A stretch of DNA of 64,000 nucleotides from Panicum virgatum (taxonomy: Eukaryota > Streptophyta > Magnoliopsida > Poales > Poaceae), in the NCBI RefSeq assembly GCF_016808335.1, contig NC_053141.1, forward strand, positions 24,108,261 through 24,172,260, in the 5' to 3' direction. Made by a program: the position numbers and the translations under genes. This document shows positions 21,933 through 33,633 of this stretch, one piece after another (the first letter of the stretch is position 1; each line of letters opens with the position of its first letter). A model generated the notes under the pieces. It made no database searches. It saw only the letters and a list, made by a program, of their open reading frames with translations, and was not told where the DNA came from.

Positions 21933-23365
21933 TGTTGGCGGTCGTATTCAGTGATTTCTACCGCCAACATTCCTTCGGATTTCAAGTTCTCAGGACCATA
22001 ATACACCAATTTTCACTAACATTAATGAGTTCCACGTGTTTTGGTGCACTTGTGATTTCAGGGAGACAACATACAAAATTGAGCCAAAACCAGAGAAATC
22101 CCAGGCCGGCCGGCCTACCTCTGAGCAATCTCACCATGCAACTGCTCGGAGATGGTCCTGAACAAGGTATCAAGCAAGGATCAAGTGCTTGACACGATTA
22201 CAGTCAATCAAGATTAAAAGGCATGAACCAAGTATATTCGGGTCCATAATCAGTGACAAACCACTCAACCAAGGCTCCAACCGACTTGAGGAGCATCACA
22301 AGACACTGGATCAATATGGCACGACAAAGGAGGGCCGAGTTGTTCCAGAGCCAGGCCGACCGGCCTAGGAGTCATGTGGAAAATGCCGAGCAGCTCACAG
22401 CAAACTCCAGGAGAGAATCGAAGCCACCTAGAGGAAGGTCGGTGCCAGATGGCACGATCCCCAAGCTGGTCGGCCTAGGGGACGCCGTTTGGCCCCACAT
22501 GGCAGCCTCTGGAGCTCCGCCTTGGCATGGAAGTTAAGCTTAACCATTGAACCGCCCTCATAGCACTATAAATAGGACTCACTCTCTCACTTGTAACACA
22601 CACCATCCACTTAAGAGAAGTGTTCACTCTTGAATCCTCTTTGTATTAGAAAAGGGAGAGTGTGAGGTGAGAAGTTTTGGTGCAAACCCAGCTTAATGGA
22701 GCGGGCTCGAGTTCTCTCGGGTCTTACTCCATCTTTTGTATCCACCTTGGAGGAATATATCTTTGAGTAAGTTCCTCATCTCAACTCAGTTTCTCGCTAG
22801 CTTTACTTTCTGCATTAGTTACTTGGTTAATTACTTTTTTTGTCTACGGGATCTTGAGTCTGCGTAAGTAGCAAGTTCTACTTATCTGAGGTTGTTTTCT
22901 ATCTAAGTACACGGTAGGAGCAAGTAGCTCGATAGTTGTGGGCATGGTGCCCAGGCTTGGTTAGCTATCTCAGTTTGTGTTCCACCTCACGGTACCATTG
23001 TGGTAGGCGGCAGGTGGTGACAGCCCTGTCCGTCCCTCGTAGTCCACCACGTTCGGGTGTTTTCATAGCAATAGTGCCGACTGCCATTGGACTCCCTTCT
23101 CACCCCAGTCTGAGTCCTTCCCTGAGGCCGCCGAAGCAGATCGAGTCAATAGTTAGCTTGTCGCTAGGTAGAATAGTAAGTTATCTGGAGTTAGGCCCGC
23201 TTCCCTCTTACCTTTTCTCATTTGGTGTGTCCAGTTGAGTAGTTCTAGATTTGGTCGAAGCTTTACCATTCCTTGGATTAGATATCCCTGGTATACTCCC
23301 TGGTGAAGGCTACATCAGTCTCTGTACGCTTGCAGAGTAATTCGTTTGGCTAAGGAGTGCCAACA
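21933..23365 (+). repeat. T3 3' LTR (1433 bp)
   Basis: Begins TGTTGGCGGT directly after the polypurine tract and ends GTGCCAACA. It has TATAAATA at 22567-22574, a terminal inverted hairpin at 21933-21969, and a hairpin near its end (23320-23337). The right flank CCGAG (23366-23370) lies inside a coding exon of the T2 antisense gene. Confidence 0.85.
22567..22574 (+). promoter_or_regulatory. T3 LTR TATA box
   Basis: CTATAAATAGG in the LTR, about 635 bp from its start, with palindromic GGTCGGCC-type motifs 90-210 bp upstream. Confidence 0.6.
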
Positions 23366-24474
23366 CCGAGGAGGTCGAGCAGTCTGCGGCTAGGAGGGCC
23401 GCGTCGGCGGGAGAGATGCAGACACCGACCGCGTCACCGCCGAGTTCGCCACAGGTGAGTTCGGCCAGGGAACTGTTTCCTGCTGGCCGGGACCAAGCGC
23501 TGCCCGGGGATGACCCAGTGGACCAGCTGGAGGCCGGGCGCGAGGAGGCCATCGGGCTAGCGGAAGAGCTCCTGGCAGCCACGCGCCGGGCGACAGAGTC
23601 GACCGAGGTGAGGTGTTGTTCTTTTGGGGTGTAGTTTTCCTGCGCGAACATTTCTTTATTGCCAACCACTTTTCTTGTTAGTCCCTGGCCGGCCTGAGCC
23701 AGCAGGCCGCTGAGAGGCTGCGGGGGATGCCTGCCGCGGACAACCAACTCGAGCAGCTCGAGCCCTGGCTGGCCGAGCTGGAGGCGCAGAACTGCCTGCT
23801 GGAGAAGCAGCGGGCAGAGACTGAGAAGGAGCTCATGAAGGAGAAGCGTGGTAAGGAACGCACCGCATTTTATGCCGACTCCTTTGCGTTCAAGCAAATG
23901 AGTGCCCTCGTGGGGCTGGAGAAGGAGGTTCGTGCCCTGAGGCGTGACCTGGCAGCTTGCGAGAAGGCCAATGCCGACCTGCAGGCAGGTCGGGAAGCCG
24001 TGGAGGCGAGGGAGGGTGCCACCGAGGGCAAGCTCCGCCTGGAGTGCCAAGCGCGCGAAGGTATGGTTCGGAAACCACCCTGTTTTCCTTTTGATTGGAC
24101 TCCCATGAAATTGAAGTATGGTTTGGTTGACAGGCGTGGAGGCTCGGCTGGCCGAGGCACTTGCTGCCCTGGAGCGGTTCATCGGCAAGGTGAACGCCAT
24201 CCTCACCGCCTTTGAACTAGAGGGCACGGCCGCGGCGAAGGACCTGGAGGCGCGGCTTGAAGCGGCGCGCGGGCGGCTGGAAGGTTTCGCTCGGAGGGTT
24301 GCCGGGGATGCAGCCCAGTACACCCTGGGACTTGTGAAGTCCCACTTCTCGGAGGCCGACTTAGAGCCAGTGGGTGACGGGGTTGCGCCGGACACCTCGG
24401 ACCTTGCCTGGCCCGACTATCTCACCAGTGCCAGGCCGATCGCGGAGCGCGTGGCGGCCAACCTTAACCTGTAA
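23366..24474 (+). pseudogene. Spliced coiled-coil antisense gene of T2 (5' end lost)
   Basis: Three exons: 23366-23607, 23682-24060 and 24134-24474, with 74-bp and 73-bp GT-AG introns, both in phase. The product is Ala/Leu/Glu-rich and heptad-like throughout (PWLAELEAQNCLLEKQRAE, EKEVRALRRDLAACEKANAD), ending ERVAANLNL. Grass Tat elements carry such antisense genes between pol and the 3' LTR, often annotated as a putative gypsy-type transposon protein. The N-terminal part was separated by the T3 insertion and is not in the window. It is antisense to the T2 pol remnant at 33634-35010. Role unknown. Confidence 0.7.
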
Positions 24475-24795
24475 CTGTAGAAGCTAGGAAAATGGTCAGC
24501 GGGTGGCCAAAGACTATTTATTTTGTATGTAAATAAATTTGCATGTGTTTGTGGTTTATTCCGTAATCCGAGAGGTTGCCGAGTTGGCCGAGTAATTAGG
24601 AAAGACGACCCTGCAATGTGCCTTTACATGTCAGGTTGAGAGCTGGTCATCAAGTGCACGGATAGTAAGAGGTGATGAAGGGTGGTTCCAGGACTAGTAG
24701 GGTTGTGCTCGCAACAACTGGTTACATTGGGGTGTCTACGCTGAGTAGACTTGGGCGGATCGGGCTGGCCGAGCCTAGCCCCCGGGTGTGATAGG
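24475..24795 (+). other. 3' UTR of coiled-coil gene / T2 spacer
   Basis: Follows the TAA of the antisense gene and contains AATAAA (near 24533). It ends with a CGGGCTGGCCGAGCCTAGCCCCCGGGTGTG stretch. The bases ATAGG (24791-24795) are the left target site of element L1. A similar GGGCTGACCGACGCGCAGCCCCGAGTGT stretch resumes at 33635, after the two insertions. Confidence 0.55.
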
Positions 24796-26094
24796 TGTTG
24801 ACGGTCCTTAAGTGTCATATCTGACCGTCAACTTTGGCAAAGAACAATGCCAAAACAAACACCAAACTAGAGATAGGAGTTTAATACTATTTATTTCCAC
24901 AAGTTTTGGTGAATGACCATTTTCAGGAGACTGTGTCTGCAAATGGAGGGAAACCATGCTCAAATGAAGCCAACAGTACAATTCAGAGCATGCTACACGA
25001 GCATGAGAATTAGAGAGCCCACATCCAGAAGCAAATCAGCTCAAGCCCAAGAGAAAACACACTTCCCAAAACTAGCAGGAGACACAAGGATCCGAAGGCC
25101 AAATGACAAGCTTAACCCACTTAACTTTTGGGGAACACCCACAAGCCAATACAGGGAGCCCACAGGGAGTCCACAGGCCGAAGATGGGGCCTAACGGCTT
25201 CAGAAAGGGGTCGGCCGAACCCTCGGGTCGCCCGACCCCCTACTGGGCCCAATCAGGCCCATCTTTCTCCTGCAAACTCCCACTGCGTCCCCTACGCCGG
25301 CTCCAGATGGTACCACCTCAAAAGTTCACCCAAGGATCCACTCTTGGAGGGCTATATAAGGAGGAGGAGAACTCCCAATTCAACACAACAACAAGAGAGG
25401 AGGAAGAGCTCCACTCCAAGGCTTAGGCCTAGTACTTAGAAAATAGGGAGAGAGTGAGGTGTAGTTCGGAGGGGCGCCGGCATGTCAAACGCTCTTCTTC
25501 GGCCTTGTACCTCGACAGATGCTTCCTTTCTTAAGTAAGTATTCGTGATCTTCTATGGTAGTTAGTCTTTTAGTAAAGTTAGTTTTATTCTTTATTTGCT
25601 TGCGGGATCATCGTCCGTCCTCGTGACGGGTGCTCTAGTCTAATGGCTCGAGTCGTGGACGGAGTCGGGGCTAGAGCAGTAATAGATAGCGTAAATGTGG
25701 TGTCTAGGCTAGAGGTTACCTTTGTTTGCATACCTTCTCCACGGTCTATCGGGGTAAGCAGTAGGTGGTGACAGCCCTGTCCGTCCCTTGTAGTCCCCCA
25801 CGTGAGGGTTGGGTGTAGAGCTAATAGCCGGATACTCTTGACATACTAGGAGTAAGCCGGTGCCCGAAGTAAGCAAGTAGAGGTAGAACCCATCTTTACT
25901 AGAACTCTAAGCCATAGGAATCCTCTCTATCCTTGCCTACCTGCCTCTTGTTTGTCCTTGGATGAACCAGTTAGAAGGCTAGTACCTCCGTTCCCCGTGG
26001 AAATATAATACCCTTGAATACTCACGGGTGAAGTGCTACAACGGTATCTCCGTACGCTTGCGGATTATTCTGTGAACGTTAAGAAATACCAACA
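24796..26094 (+). repeat. L1 5' LTR (1299 bp)
   Basis: Starts TGTTGACGGTC and ends ATACCAACA. TATATAAG at 25353-25360, hairpin GTTGACGGTC / GACCGTCAAC at the start (24797-24832) and a hairpin near the end (26049-26064). Palindromic GGTCGGCCGA at about 25207 lies upstream of the TATA box. Confidence 0.85.
25353..25360 (+). promoter_or_regulatory. L1 LTR TATA box
   Basis: TATATAAG in GGGCTATATAAGGAGG. Likely core promoter of L1. Confidence 0.6.
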
Positions 26095-29000
26095 AGCATT
26101 TCTGTCGCCGTTACCGGGGAACGGTTGCCGTCTTGCCTTTGAATCTAGTTTGTCCTCGTATATCTTTAAAAAACAAAAAAAATATTTTCTTTTTCTTTAG
26201 CTCTACCTTCACCCCTACTACCCATACTATCCTCGTATCTTTTTGCTTTTCTTATCTCTACCTCTACTCCTGCTACCCTTGGAAGGTTATCCTCGTACAG
26301 ACCTTCCATCCCTTTGGGGTGAATCTTTAGAGCCATCCTCTCTAGACTTAGTTCCTCATCAGGCTAGAAGATTCACTCTCAAGCCTTACCGATCGAATCG
26401 AGTGAAATAATTCGCATTCATATCCTCGATTATCGATCAATGCCAATCAAATCAAGTGAATCAAAGTTTATTTCTTAATCCTTGATTTTGATTGATGCCC
26501 AGTAGAAGTTATGTTCACCCTTCCTATCAAATGAACTTCTATTGGAAGCTTAGGATGGATTGCTTTTCCACCACGTTCATCTTTGATGAAATGTGAGGCT
26601 TTCCACCTAAGGAGGGGATGAGTTGAAAGAAATCCATTTCCCTCATGATCTGAACTCGGAATTGTTCATTTGGCCCACAGAGTTATACATCATCTTTCAC
26701 TATGGAGCCATGAACATTCCTGAGTTGCTCTATCCAGAGATCAAGCTACTCACTCCATGAGCGTAAAGTTTCTTCACAAAAGTCATGCTCGTCTGTGACA
26801 TCTCCGAGATCTTTTGTCCTTTGCACCAAGTTGCTATGAGTCTTACTCTTCGTAGGGTTTCCAATCATAGACACCCTTTACGATGGTTGAAGTTAGTTTT
26901 CCTTATCATAACATCTTTGTAGGGCTCGTAGTTGTATTTGTGCACTAACCTTGCAGCTTAAACAATGATAAATCAATAAATGGTGGTGAAGCTGGGAACT
27001 ACATCACCATTGATAGCTGCAGGATGAACCCCCATGGTCGAGCTTGTGACCATAAACAAAGCACTACCGGGAGATAGCCCGAATAATCTTAAAAATAAAA
27101 AATCTTTCTCCTAAACAATAAAAGCAACAACATGTTTTTAAGCATAGTATGCACCTTCGGGTATTCTTGGTCCTAACTATTTTAGGTGACGATTAAGTAG
27201 AATAGGGTACATACGATGCCCGAGAACACAAGGACTGCATTAGTTGAACACTTTGATGCTCTTTGGAGTGGGAACACACTCAAAAGGAGACCCCGACATT
27301 ACACACTTGACTTTCACACAAAAGTCCAAGTGTGGGGGGAAATCGCATAGCGTCACGCTACAAGTTCTAGCCATCCAAAGGAGTATCCTTGTTTCAAGAA
27401 GGTGTCAGCCTTGGCTTGCTTGAAAAAAAAAGAGTGGTGACAAAAAAAAGAGAAAAAAAGGAGAGAGATATAAAAAAATAAAAAAAGAGAAAAGAAAAAA
27501 ATACAGGGAGAGAAAAAGAAAGAGAGAAAGGAAGAAGGAAAGAGTGGGAGAGAGCCGGCAACCTTCACACAAAACTCCATTCGGTCTTGGCTCCACACAC
27601 TCAAGCAGCTCACGCACACATACAATCAAGAAAATGCTTCACTTCCTTTCTAGGCCTTTGCTGCTCCACTCAACACGCCATCGCAGCAGCAATTCCTAGA
27701 CATCCATCGTATATGCTGACGGTAAGTATACTCGGGTAAACAAAGGTAAGATTCACCAATCCCTTACTCGTACTTATATCCATGGAGCTTGATCATGCAA
27801 AATTCTTGCTTCCTTTGTTTACATTCATATACTCTAGTTTGGATGTATTTGTATAGTACATCCATAGGCTTTTTAAATTAAGCATGGTGCTTAGGTTAAA
27901 CAACCTTCTTTAATCAAATTTGGCATGGTGTTGAATTTTGGTTAATGAACTTTGGAGTAATACTTCTGTAAGCTTTGGATGCATATCTTTTGTGGACTAA
28001 CAGCTACAGGAAACTCTTCAAATTTGTTGGGTTAGTCATCAAGTTCATGCTGGAGATAAGGCAAGGCCCGTTTTGAGCTTCAAATAATAAAATCTGCATA
28101 ACATGCAAAGAAGCCATAAGTCGCATTTCAAAAAAAAATGAACTTTGTGCACTTCTACCAAATGCCCCTATGTGTTGTTCATGCAGTTTTATCTCAGCCT
28201 TGTTTGAGTTTTGCTAAAAATATAGTGAACAATGAATAAAAAAACTCTTTGTTGCAAAAAAAAGGTGAATCTCTTTCTTCAAAAAAATATATAGAAAAAA
28301 ACAAAATAACAATAATAATAAAATAAAACACTACTAGCTTTTTTATTGAATAAAGTTTAGACTCCCCGGTGTTCAAAACTAGTGGAGTCCATGTTTGTTT
28401 CCACCATTGTTTTCTTTTGAATAAAAGCAAGTACAAGAATAAGTGTGGGGGAGATGTCTCAAAATCACCAAGTGCAAACTCGTTCGAGATCTCTCTCCCA
28501 ACATGTTGCACAACATCGACAGTCCAGCATGCTGAAGAGCAGGACAGTTCCCTCTTCTTCCTCTACAAACGATGGTTTGCGCAACACTACCCTCTAACTC
28601 CCTGATTCTTGAGTTTAAGCATATTGCATGTTTATCACTATAACTAAACTCAATGAATCTTGCCAAACCACTTGTGCACTCCATGCGCTTCCATGAATAA
28701 ACTTGCATACTCTTTATTCCTCGCATTCTTTCTAGTTCTTGTGACATCTATCTTTGTAGGAACCCCATGCTATCTAAGTAATTGACTAATGTGATATGAT
28801 TGGATGAACGGAACCATGCTCTTCCTTGCAAAGTACTTGGGATTTCATTTATCAAAAATCATCAATAGCTTGTCTCCTCAAATTAATGGAAATTCCTACC
28901 AACGCTAAAGTCAGATGTTCATGCTCAAACCATCATATGCAGTTTGACTTTGCTTTGAGGTTTGTCAAATTCTTTGACCCTTGTTAGAGACGTGTCATAC

Positions 29001-29822
29001 TCTCATGATCAAGATCACGTACACATCCACTCACATAGCAAACACTATCATCCACCCACAAAATAAAACTCCATGACATACCATGACTCTTTCTCTCTAA
29101 AGTGACCATCAAGGATGTGGGCTATAAAAAAAAGAGAGAAGAAGAAATAAAAGATGCATACCCAAAGAAGGTATGCCACATGCTCAAAAGGCATGTCAAA
29201 AAAAGAAAAAAATAAAGATGCATACCCAGAGAAAGTATGCCACATGCCCACAAGGCATGTCAAAAAAAAAAGAGAAAAGAAAAGAGAAAGATAGTCCACA
29301 TCCATGGAAAAAATGAAGTGAGATGGAACATGCAAAGGAGTTCTTCCACCCTCCGCCAAAAATTCCCACACACTTGCACATTTTGATCAAATTGTATGAC
29401 TCGTTTCTGCTTGGATCTTGTTTTTGACTTAACAATATAAGCAAAGCAAACATGCCTCTTTACTCCTACCCTGAGCTCCACATAAGCCTGATTAGATGAT
29501 AGGAGAAAAGAAGGCAACAACTTTGCCTTGGTAAGGATCCAAAATAAAAAGAGTGATTCGAGAGAATAATTTGAGGAGCAAGTCTATTCTTTTATTTCAA
29601 AAATATAAAACCCAAGTTTCCAAGCAGGAAGAGCTAGGAACCTGAATTCTGCATCGTTCCATTCTTCAATTACCTAAGAAAGCATGGTAGCCACTCAAAA
29701 GTTCACAAAATTTGGAAGAAGCTTGGAATAACTAGTATGCAGGTTCCATAAAAAGGAGTTGCAAACACCTTATTCCTTCAACCTTTACTCGAGGACGAGC
29801 AAAGGACTAAGTGTGGGGGTGT
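26095..29822 (+). other. L1 internal region without coding capacity
   Basis: Primer site TGTCGCCGTTACCGGGGA (26103-26120) resembles the tRNA-Asp-type site of Athila/Tat elements with two changes. The rest has only short frames. Purine-rich simple sequence lies at 27421-27560 and A-rich stretches near 28250-28330. The phrase AAGTGTGGGGG recurs (27320s, 28440s, 29810s), as it does in the 3' part of Athila-type elements. A tandem duplication is at 29152-29270. Confidence 0.7.
29152..29270 (+). repeat. Two-copy tandem repeat, about 62 bp unit
   Basis: Two adjacent copies beginning GATGCATACCCA(A/G)AGAA and ending GGCATGTCAAAAAAA, differing at a few bases. Probably slippage or unequal exchange within L1. 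Confidence 0.75.
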
Positions 29823-29953
29823 TGTTGACGGTCCTTAAGTGTCATATCTGACCGTCAACTCTGGCAAAGAACAATGCCAAAGCAATCACCAAACTAGAGA
29901 TAGGAGTTTAATACTAATTATTTCCACAAGTTTGGTGAATGACCATTTTCAGG
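29823..29953 (+). repeat. L1 3' LTR fragment
   Basis: The first 131 bp of the L1 LTR, after a polypurine tract AAGTGTGGGGGTGT. It keeps the terminal GTTGACGGTC / GACCGTCAAC hairpin and ends at TTTTCAGG. The remaining 1.17 kb of LTR is deleted. Confidence 0.8.
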
Positions 29954-29963
29954 TAGGTCGGGC

Positions 29964-32900
29964 TGTAACACCCGGTTTATAAAAGAACATAAACCGAACA
30001 ATCATATACGTGCCAGGATCAAGTCACATGTATATACAACAGAATGAACAGTATATCACAGCACATATCACATAAAAGACATAATAAAGCGAATACGAAT
30101 GTTATTTATTACAATAATGACAAAATGTCTGATACAGCGGAAGCGTAAACAAATACGATAACTCTCCGAAGCTGAGCAGGGCGCCACAGGGACATCGACT
30201 GGGAGACAAACGCCTAGAAGTCCTCGTAATCCTGGTAGCTCTGAGTGAACTCACTCGCCTCGATAGGAACTGAGCAGCAGTAGAGTAGCCCAAGAAGAAA
30301 AAGAGTAGAGTAGGCAAGAGTGAGTACACAACTTGTACTCAACAAGTATAACACAAACTATGAGGCTCTAAGATTAGCTGACTCAACTGCATTAGCTTTT
30401 AAATCTTGGCAAAATTTTATTAAAAATAATTACTACATGTTGGTGAATTACCATTAACCCAGTTACATAGTAATTCATTAGAATTAAACATGAACTACTG
30501 ATAACCAAACCGAACCAAGCCACCCGGGGAACCTGCCTCGTCAAAGGAAGATAACCCCACTAATCAAAAGGAGGATCTGGGCCGCTCATGATCGTGAGCA
30601 CGGCTAGTATATCAGTTTTACACTCTGCAGAGGTTGCACATCTTTACCCACAAGTCATGAGCTACACTAGAGGTTCATCACACTTCGTTAGGTGAGATGA
30701 CTAGCAAACTCACTACGAGGCCTTTACAAAGAATCTCGTTGGTAAGGAGTAACCGCGAGGGTTGGATGGGCTACCATGGAGTAGGTCTAGTGGGCGTCAA
30801 GCACATATGCCGCAACATAAAGCACAGACGAGGCCACTCAACACGAGGGCCATAGAAGCTTACCACCCTTGCCCCACAGGTAAGTTACCCCAAACCAAAA
30901 AGACCTAATTAGTAAGCCAAGACTATCCCATTCTTGTCTTGTGGTAGCGCTGTTGTCCCAGGTTGTCGCTCTATGAACCGGTCCTTATGGAGAGTGGCCA
31001 ACAAAGCACTAAGCACCGTGCTGGCCCCCTAAACCATGTTTCTAGAAAAACATATTTTAACGAGACGTGAGCCACTCAAGACAACACAGAGGCCCCCTAA
31101 ATCATTAATCAAATTAATTAAAAAGGACCAAATGTGTTTTAGCGGAGCAACCTAGCACAACTAACCAAAATGCAACCCAAAGGATATATAAATGATATAA
31201 AGTGGCTAGGAAATCCTTATAGGCATACAATATTAAAATGCAGTATGAAAATGTATTTAAAGTGATAGGTTGTTCATGTTATACTTGCCTTCCTCGAACT
31301 GCTCCTGCTGCTACTCAAACTGGTCAGCAGACGACTGCTTCGGGTACTGGTACTGGGGCTCCTCAGATGGATCAGCGTCTACTCACGAACACATGGCTAA
31401 AAATAAGGCACAACAGTAAACCTACATGCAAACAATAACATATACTAAGAAACAGTACAACAATACATGAAAACAGTGCCCAAAACTTGTCTAGAACTGA
31501 TCTACGCATTACAACGATTGCGTGGACATAAAGAATGCCTAAAACTGAGCTAAGACACAAAATCTAGGCTAAAAACAAGGTTCAGGGACCTATTTGTAAG
31601 AAAACTGGAGTTCCAGGGGTTTTCTGGGCAAAACCGAGGACTAAAATGTAATTAACCAGCGGACTCAGGGGCTAACGCTCAAAAGGTCAGGTGCTGGACC
31701 ACGGGTTCAAAAAGGTAGAAGTCCAGGGGCTTAAACATTAAAAACAGGACTAAACTGTAAATAGTTTTGAATGCGCCTGGACTGCGGGTTGATTAGCAAA
31801 GAGTCCAGGGACTCTTTAACAAAAAGACCAAGGCGAAGCGGTAAGCGCGGATTAGGGCCGTTAGATCGAGATCAAATGGCTTTGGATGAAGGGGTATGAC
31901 GATCTAATCTGGAGCGTGGGTTTTAGATCGGGCGGTCTAGATCTGTTCCAACGCGCGAGGTGGCGGCGCGCGACGCCGGCGACAAATTCCGCGGCGGTGC
32001 GAGAAGGGGCTCGCCGGAGTTCGCCAAATCCTGCACTCCGGGGGTCAATGCAGTCCGGATCTGGGTCTGGTGTGGACATTGTGATATGCGTAACCTACCC
32101 AGGTCTTTAGCGCGGCTCTACAGGGCTTGAGGCGGCGTGCGAAACGGTGGGGCGGACCGGCGCGGTGGAGCTCGCCGACGTGCGAGTGCTCGGGCTGGGC
32201 AGGGCTTAGATCCGGGTGAAAAAGGATCCTGGTGCGAGCACGGAGCTAAGGCAAACCCAAGTAGTGTGTGAGCGGCACTGCAGGGGGGGCTTGCCATGGC
32301 GAGGCAGCAGTGCGGGCAGCGGCGGAGCGCCGGCGTGCGGCGTTCCGGCCTTGGGCGCGGGCTACGGGCCTAGCCAACTAGTGTAACGGTTTCAGGGGGA
32401 TATGCTGATGCTCACCGAGGCTCGGGTTCGAAGGGAGGACCGGTGCAGAGGCAACGACGGTGAAGACCGGCGGCGGAGCTCGACGCGGTGATCGCGGGCT
32501 GGTCGACGCGGGTGATCTCCGGGCTCCTGGTCCCCTTGGTTCGGCGCGTGGTGACTCTGCGAAGGGATCATGGTGGTTAGGGTGGTCCGAGGTGCCTCGG
32601 CGACATGGAATCGCCATGGCGGTTCCGAGCTCACCTGAGCTGCCCGCCTTGCGATTCCCGGCGACGTGGAGGGTCGGGGTCGAGGTTGGAGCCTCAGTAG
32701 TGCTCCGGGAGTCGTAGCGAGGCTGCTGCGCAGCTTGTCCAGGACTCCGGTGCGGCGGAGCGGCGAGGTCGCGGCGGCACAGGGGCTCTGCGCGGCGGGG
32801 CAATGCGGAGGTGGTGGCTGCGGGGTGAGGGTAGGGCAAAAGTGGTCGCGTGGGGCGTGTTTAATTGGGAAGGGCCGGGGATCTCGGCGCGGAATCAAGG

Positions 32901-33633
32901 AAGGGGGCGCGGATTCATGGCCGGAGATTGCGCCCCTTTCTATTGCTCGAGCGAGGAATGTGCGGAAGAAGGTGGCGATGCTGACGAGTGGGGCCAGGCG
33001 ATCAGCGGCGGAGAGAGGCGGCGCTGGCGTGCGCGAGGCAGGCCGGGGTGCGGAGGGGAGCGCGCGCGCTGAGCGGGCTGAACGGGCGCGCGTTGCTGGG
33101 CTGAGGTACGCGCGTGGGAGAGTGCGGGAACGGGCTGAGGGGGAGCGGGGTGTGGGATGGAGCTGGGCCGCGGAGTGCTGCTGGGCCAAGAAAACGGAAA
33201 GGGGCAGGCTGGACTGGTTTGGGTTTGGATTCGGTTGGGCTGGGTTCCCGGAAGAGGTTGGGCTGCTGGGCCGCGGGGAAAAAGAAGAACGGGCCGCGGG
33301 TTCAGGGCTGAGTTGGGTTTGTTTTGGGCTGGTTTACTGGGTTTTGGGTTTTCTTTTTATTTCCTATCTCTTTTATCTTCTATTTCCTATTCAATAAACT
33401 CAACTATAACTATTTGAATTCAAACTTGAATTTGAATTCAACCCTAACACTCAAACAAATAAAATAATGCACCAGCATAAATGCAACAACAAAATTTAAC
33501 CTTAGACAAAATTTTAATTACTTGAGGAACAAAAATTGGATTAAATGCAAGATTAACACAATAAACCTTAGAAATTTGAATAAAGCCAATTAAATTTATT
33601 ATAAAATGCTGAAATTTAAATTAGGGTGTTACA
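29964..33633 (-). mobile_element. S1: solo Tekay-type LTR (3670 bp)
   Basis: TGTAACACCC / GGGTGTTACA ends with perfect 5-bp duplications CGGGC (29959-29963 and 33634-33638) and no internal region. It is the product of recombination between the LTRs of a full element. The LTR reading frame is decayed (a TAG in exon A near 31315). The GC-rich half (about 31,900-33,300) contains no credible gene. Confidence 0.92.

Larger units (their letters stand above)
24796..29953 (+). mobile_element. L1: non-coding Athila-like LTR element
   Basis: 5' LTR 24796-26094, primer site 26103-26120, 3.7 kb internal region, polypurine tract 29809-29822 and a truncated 3' LTR (29823-29953). No gag, protease, RT or integrase motif was found in either strand, so it is a large non-autonomous derivative. 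The left target site is ATAGG; the 3' LTR breaks off at TTTTCAGG and is followed by TAGG, consistent with a deletion running from inside the 3' LTR into the right duplication. Confidence 0.8.

Noticed and set aside
23384..24395. 361-residue minus-strand frame
   Set aside because: Mirror of the GC-rich coiled-coil gene, whose plus-strand exons join in phase at good splice sites.
27353..27629. Hydrophobic Phe/Leu-rich frames on the minus strand
   Set aside because: Translation of a purine-rich simple sequence; no start context or family.
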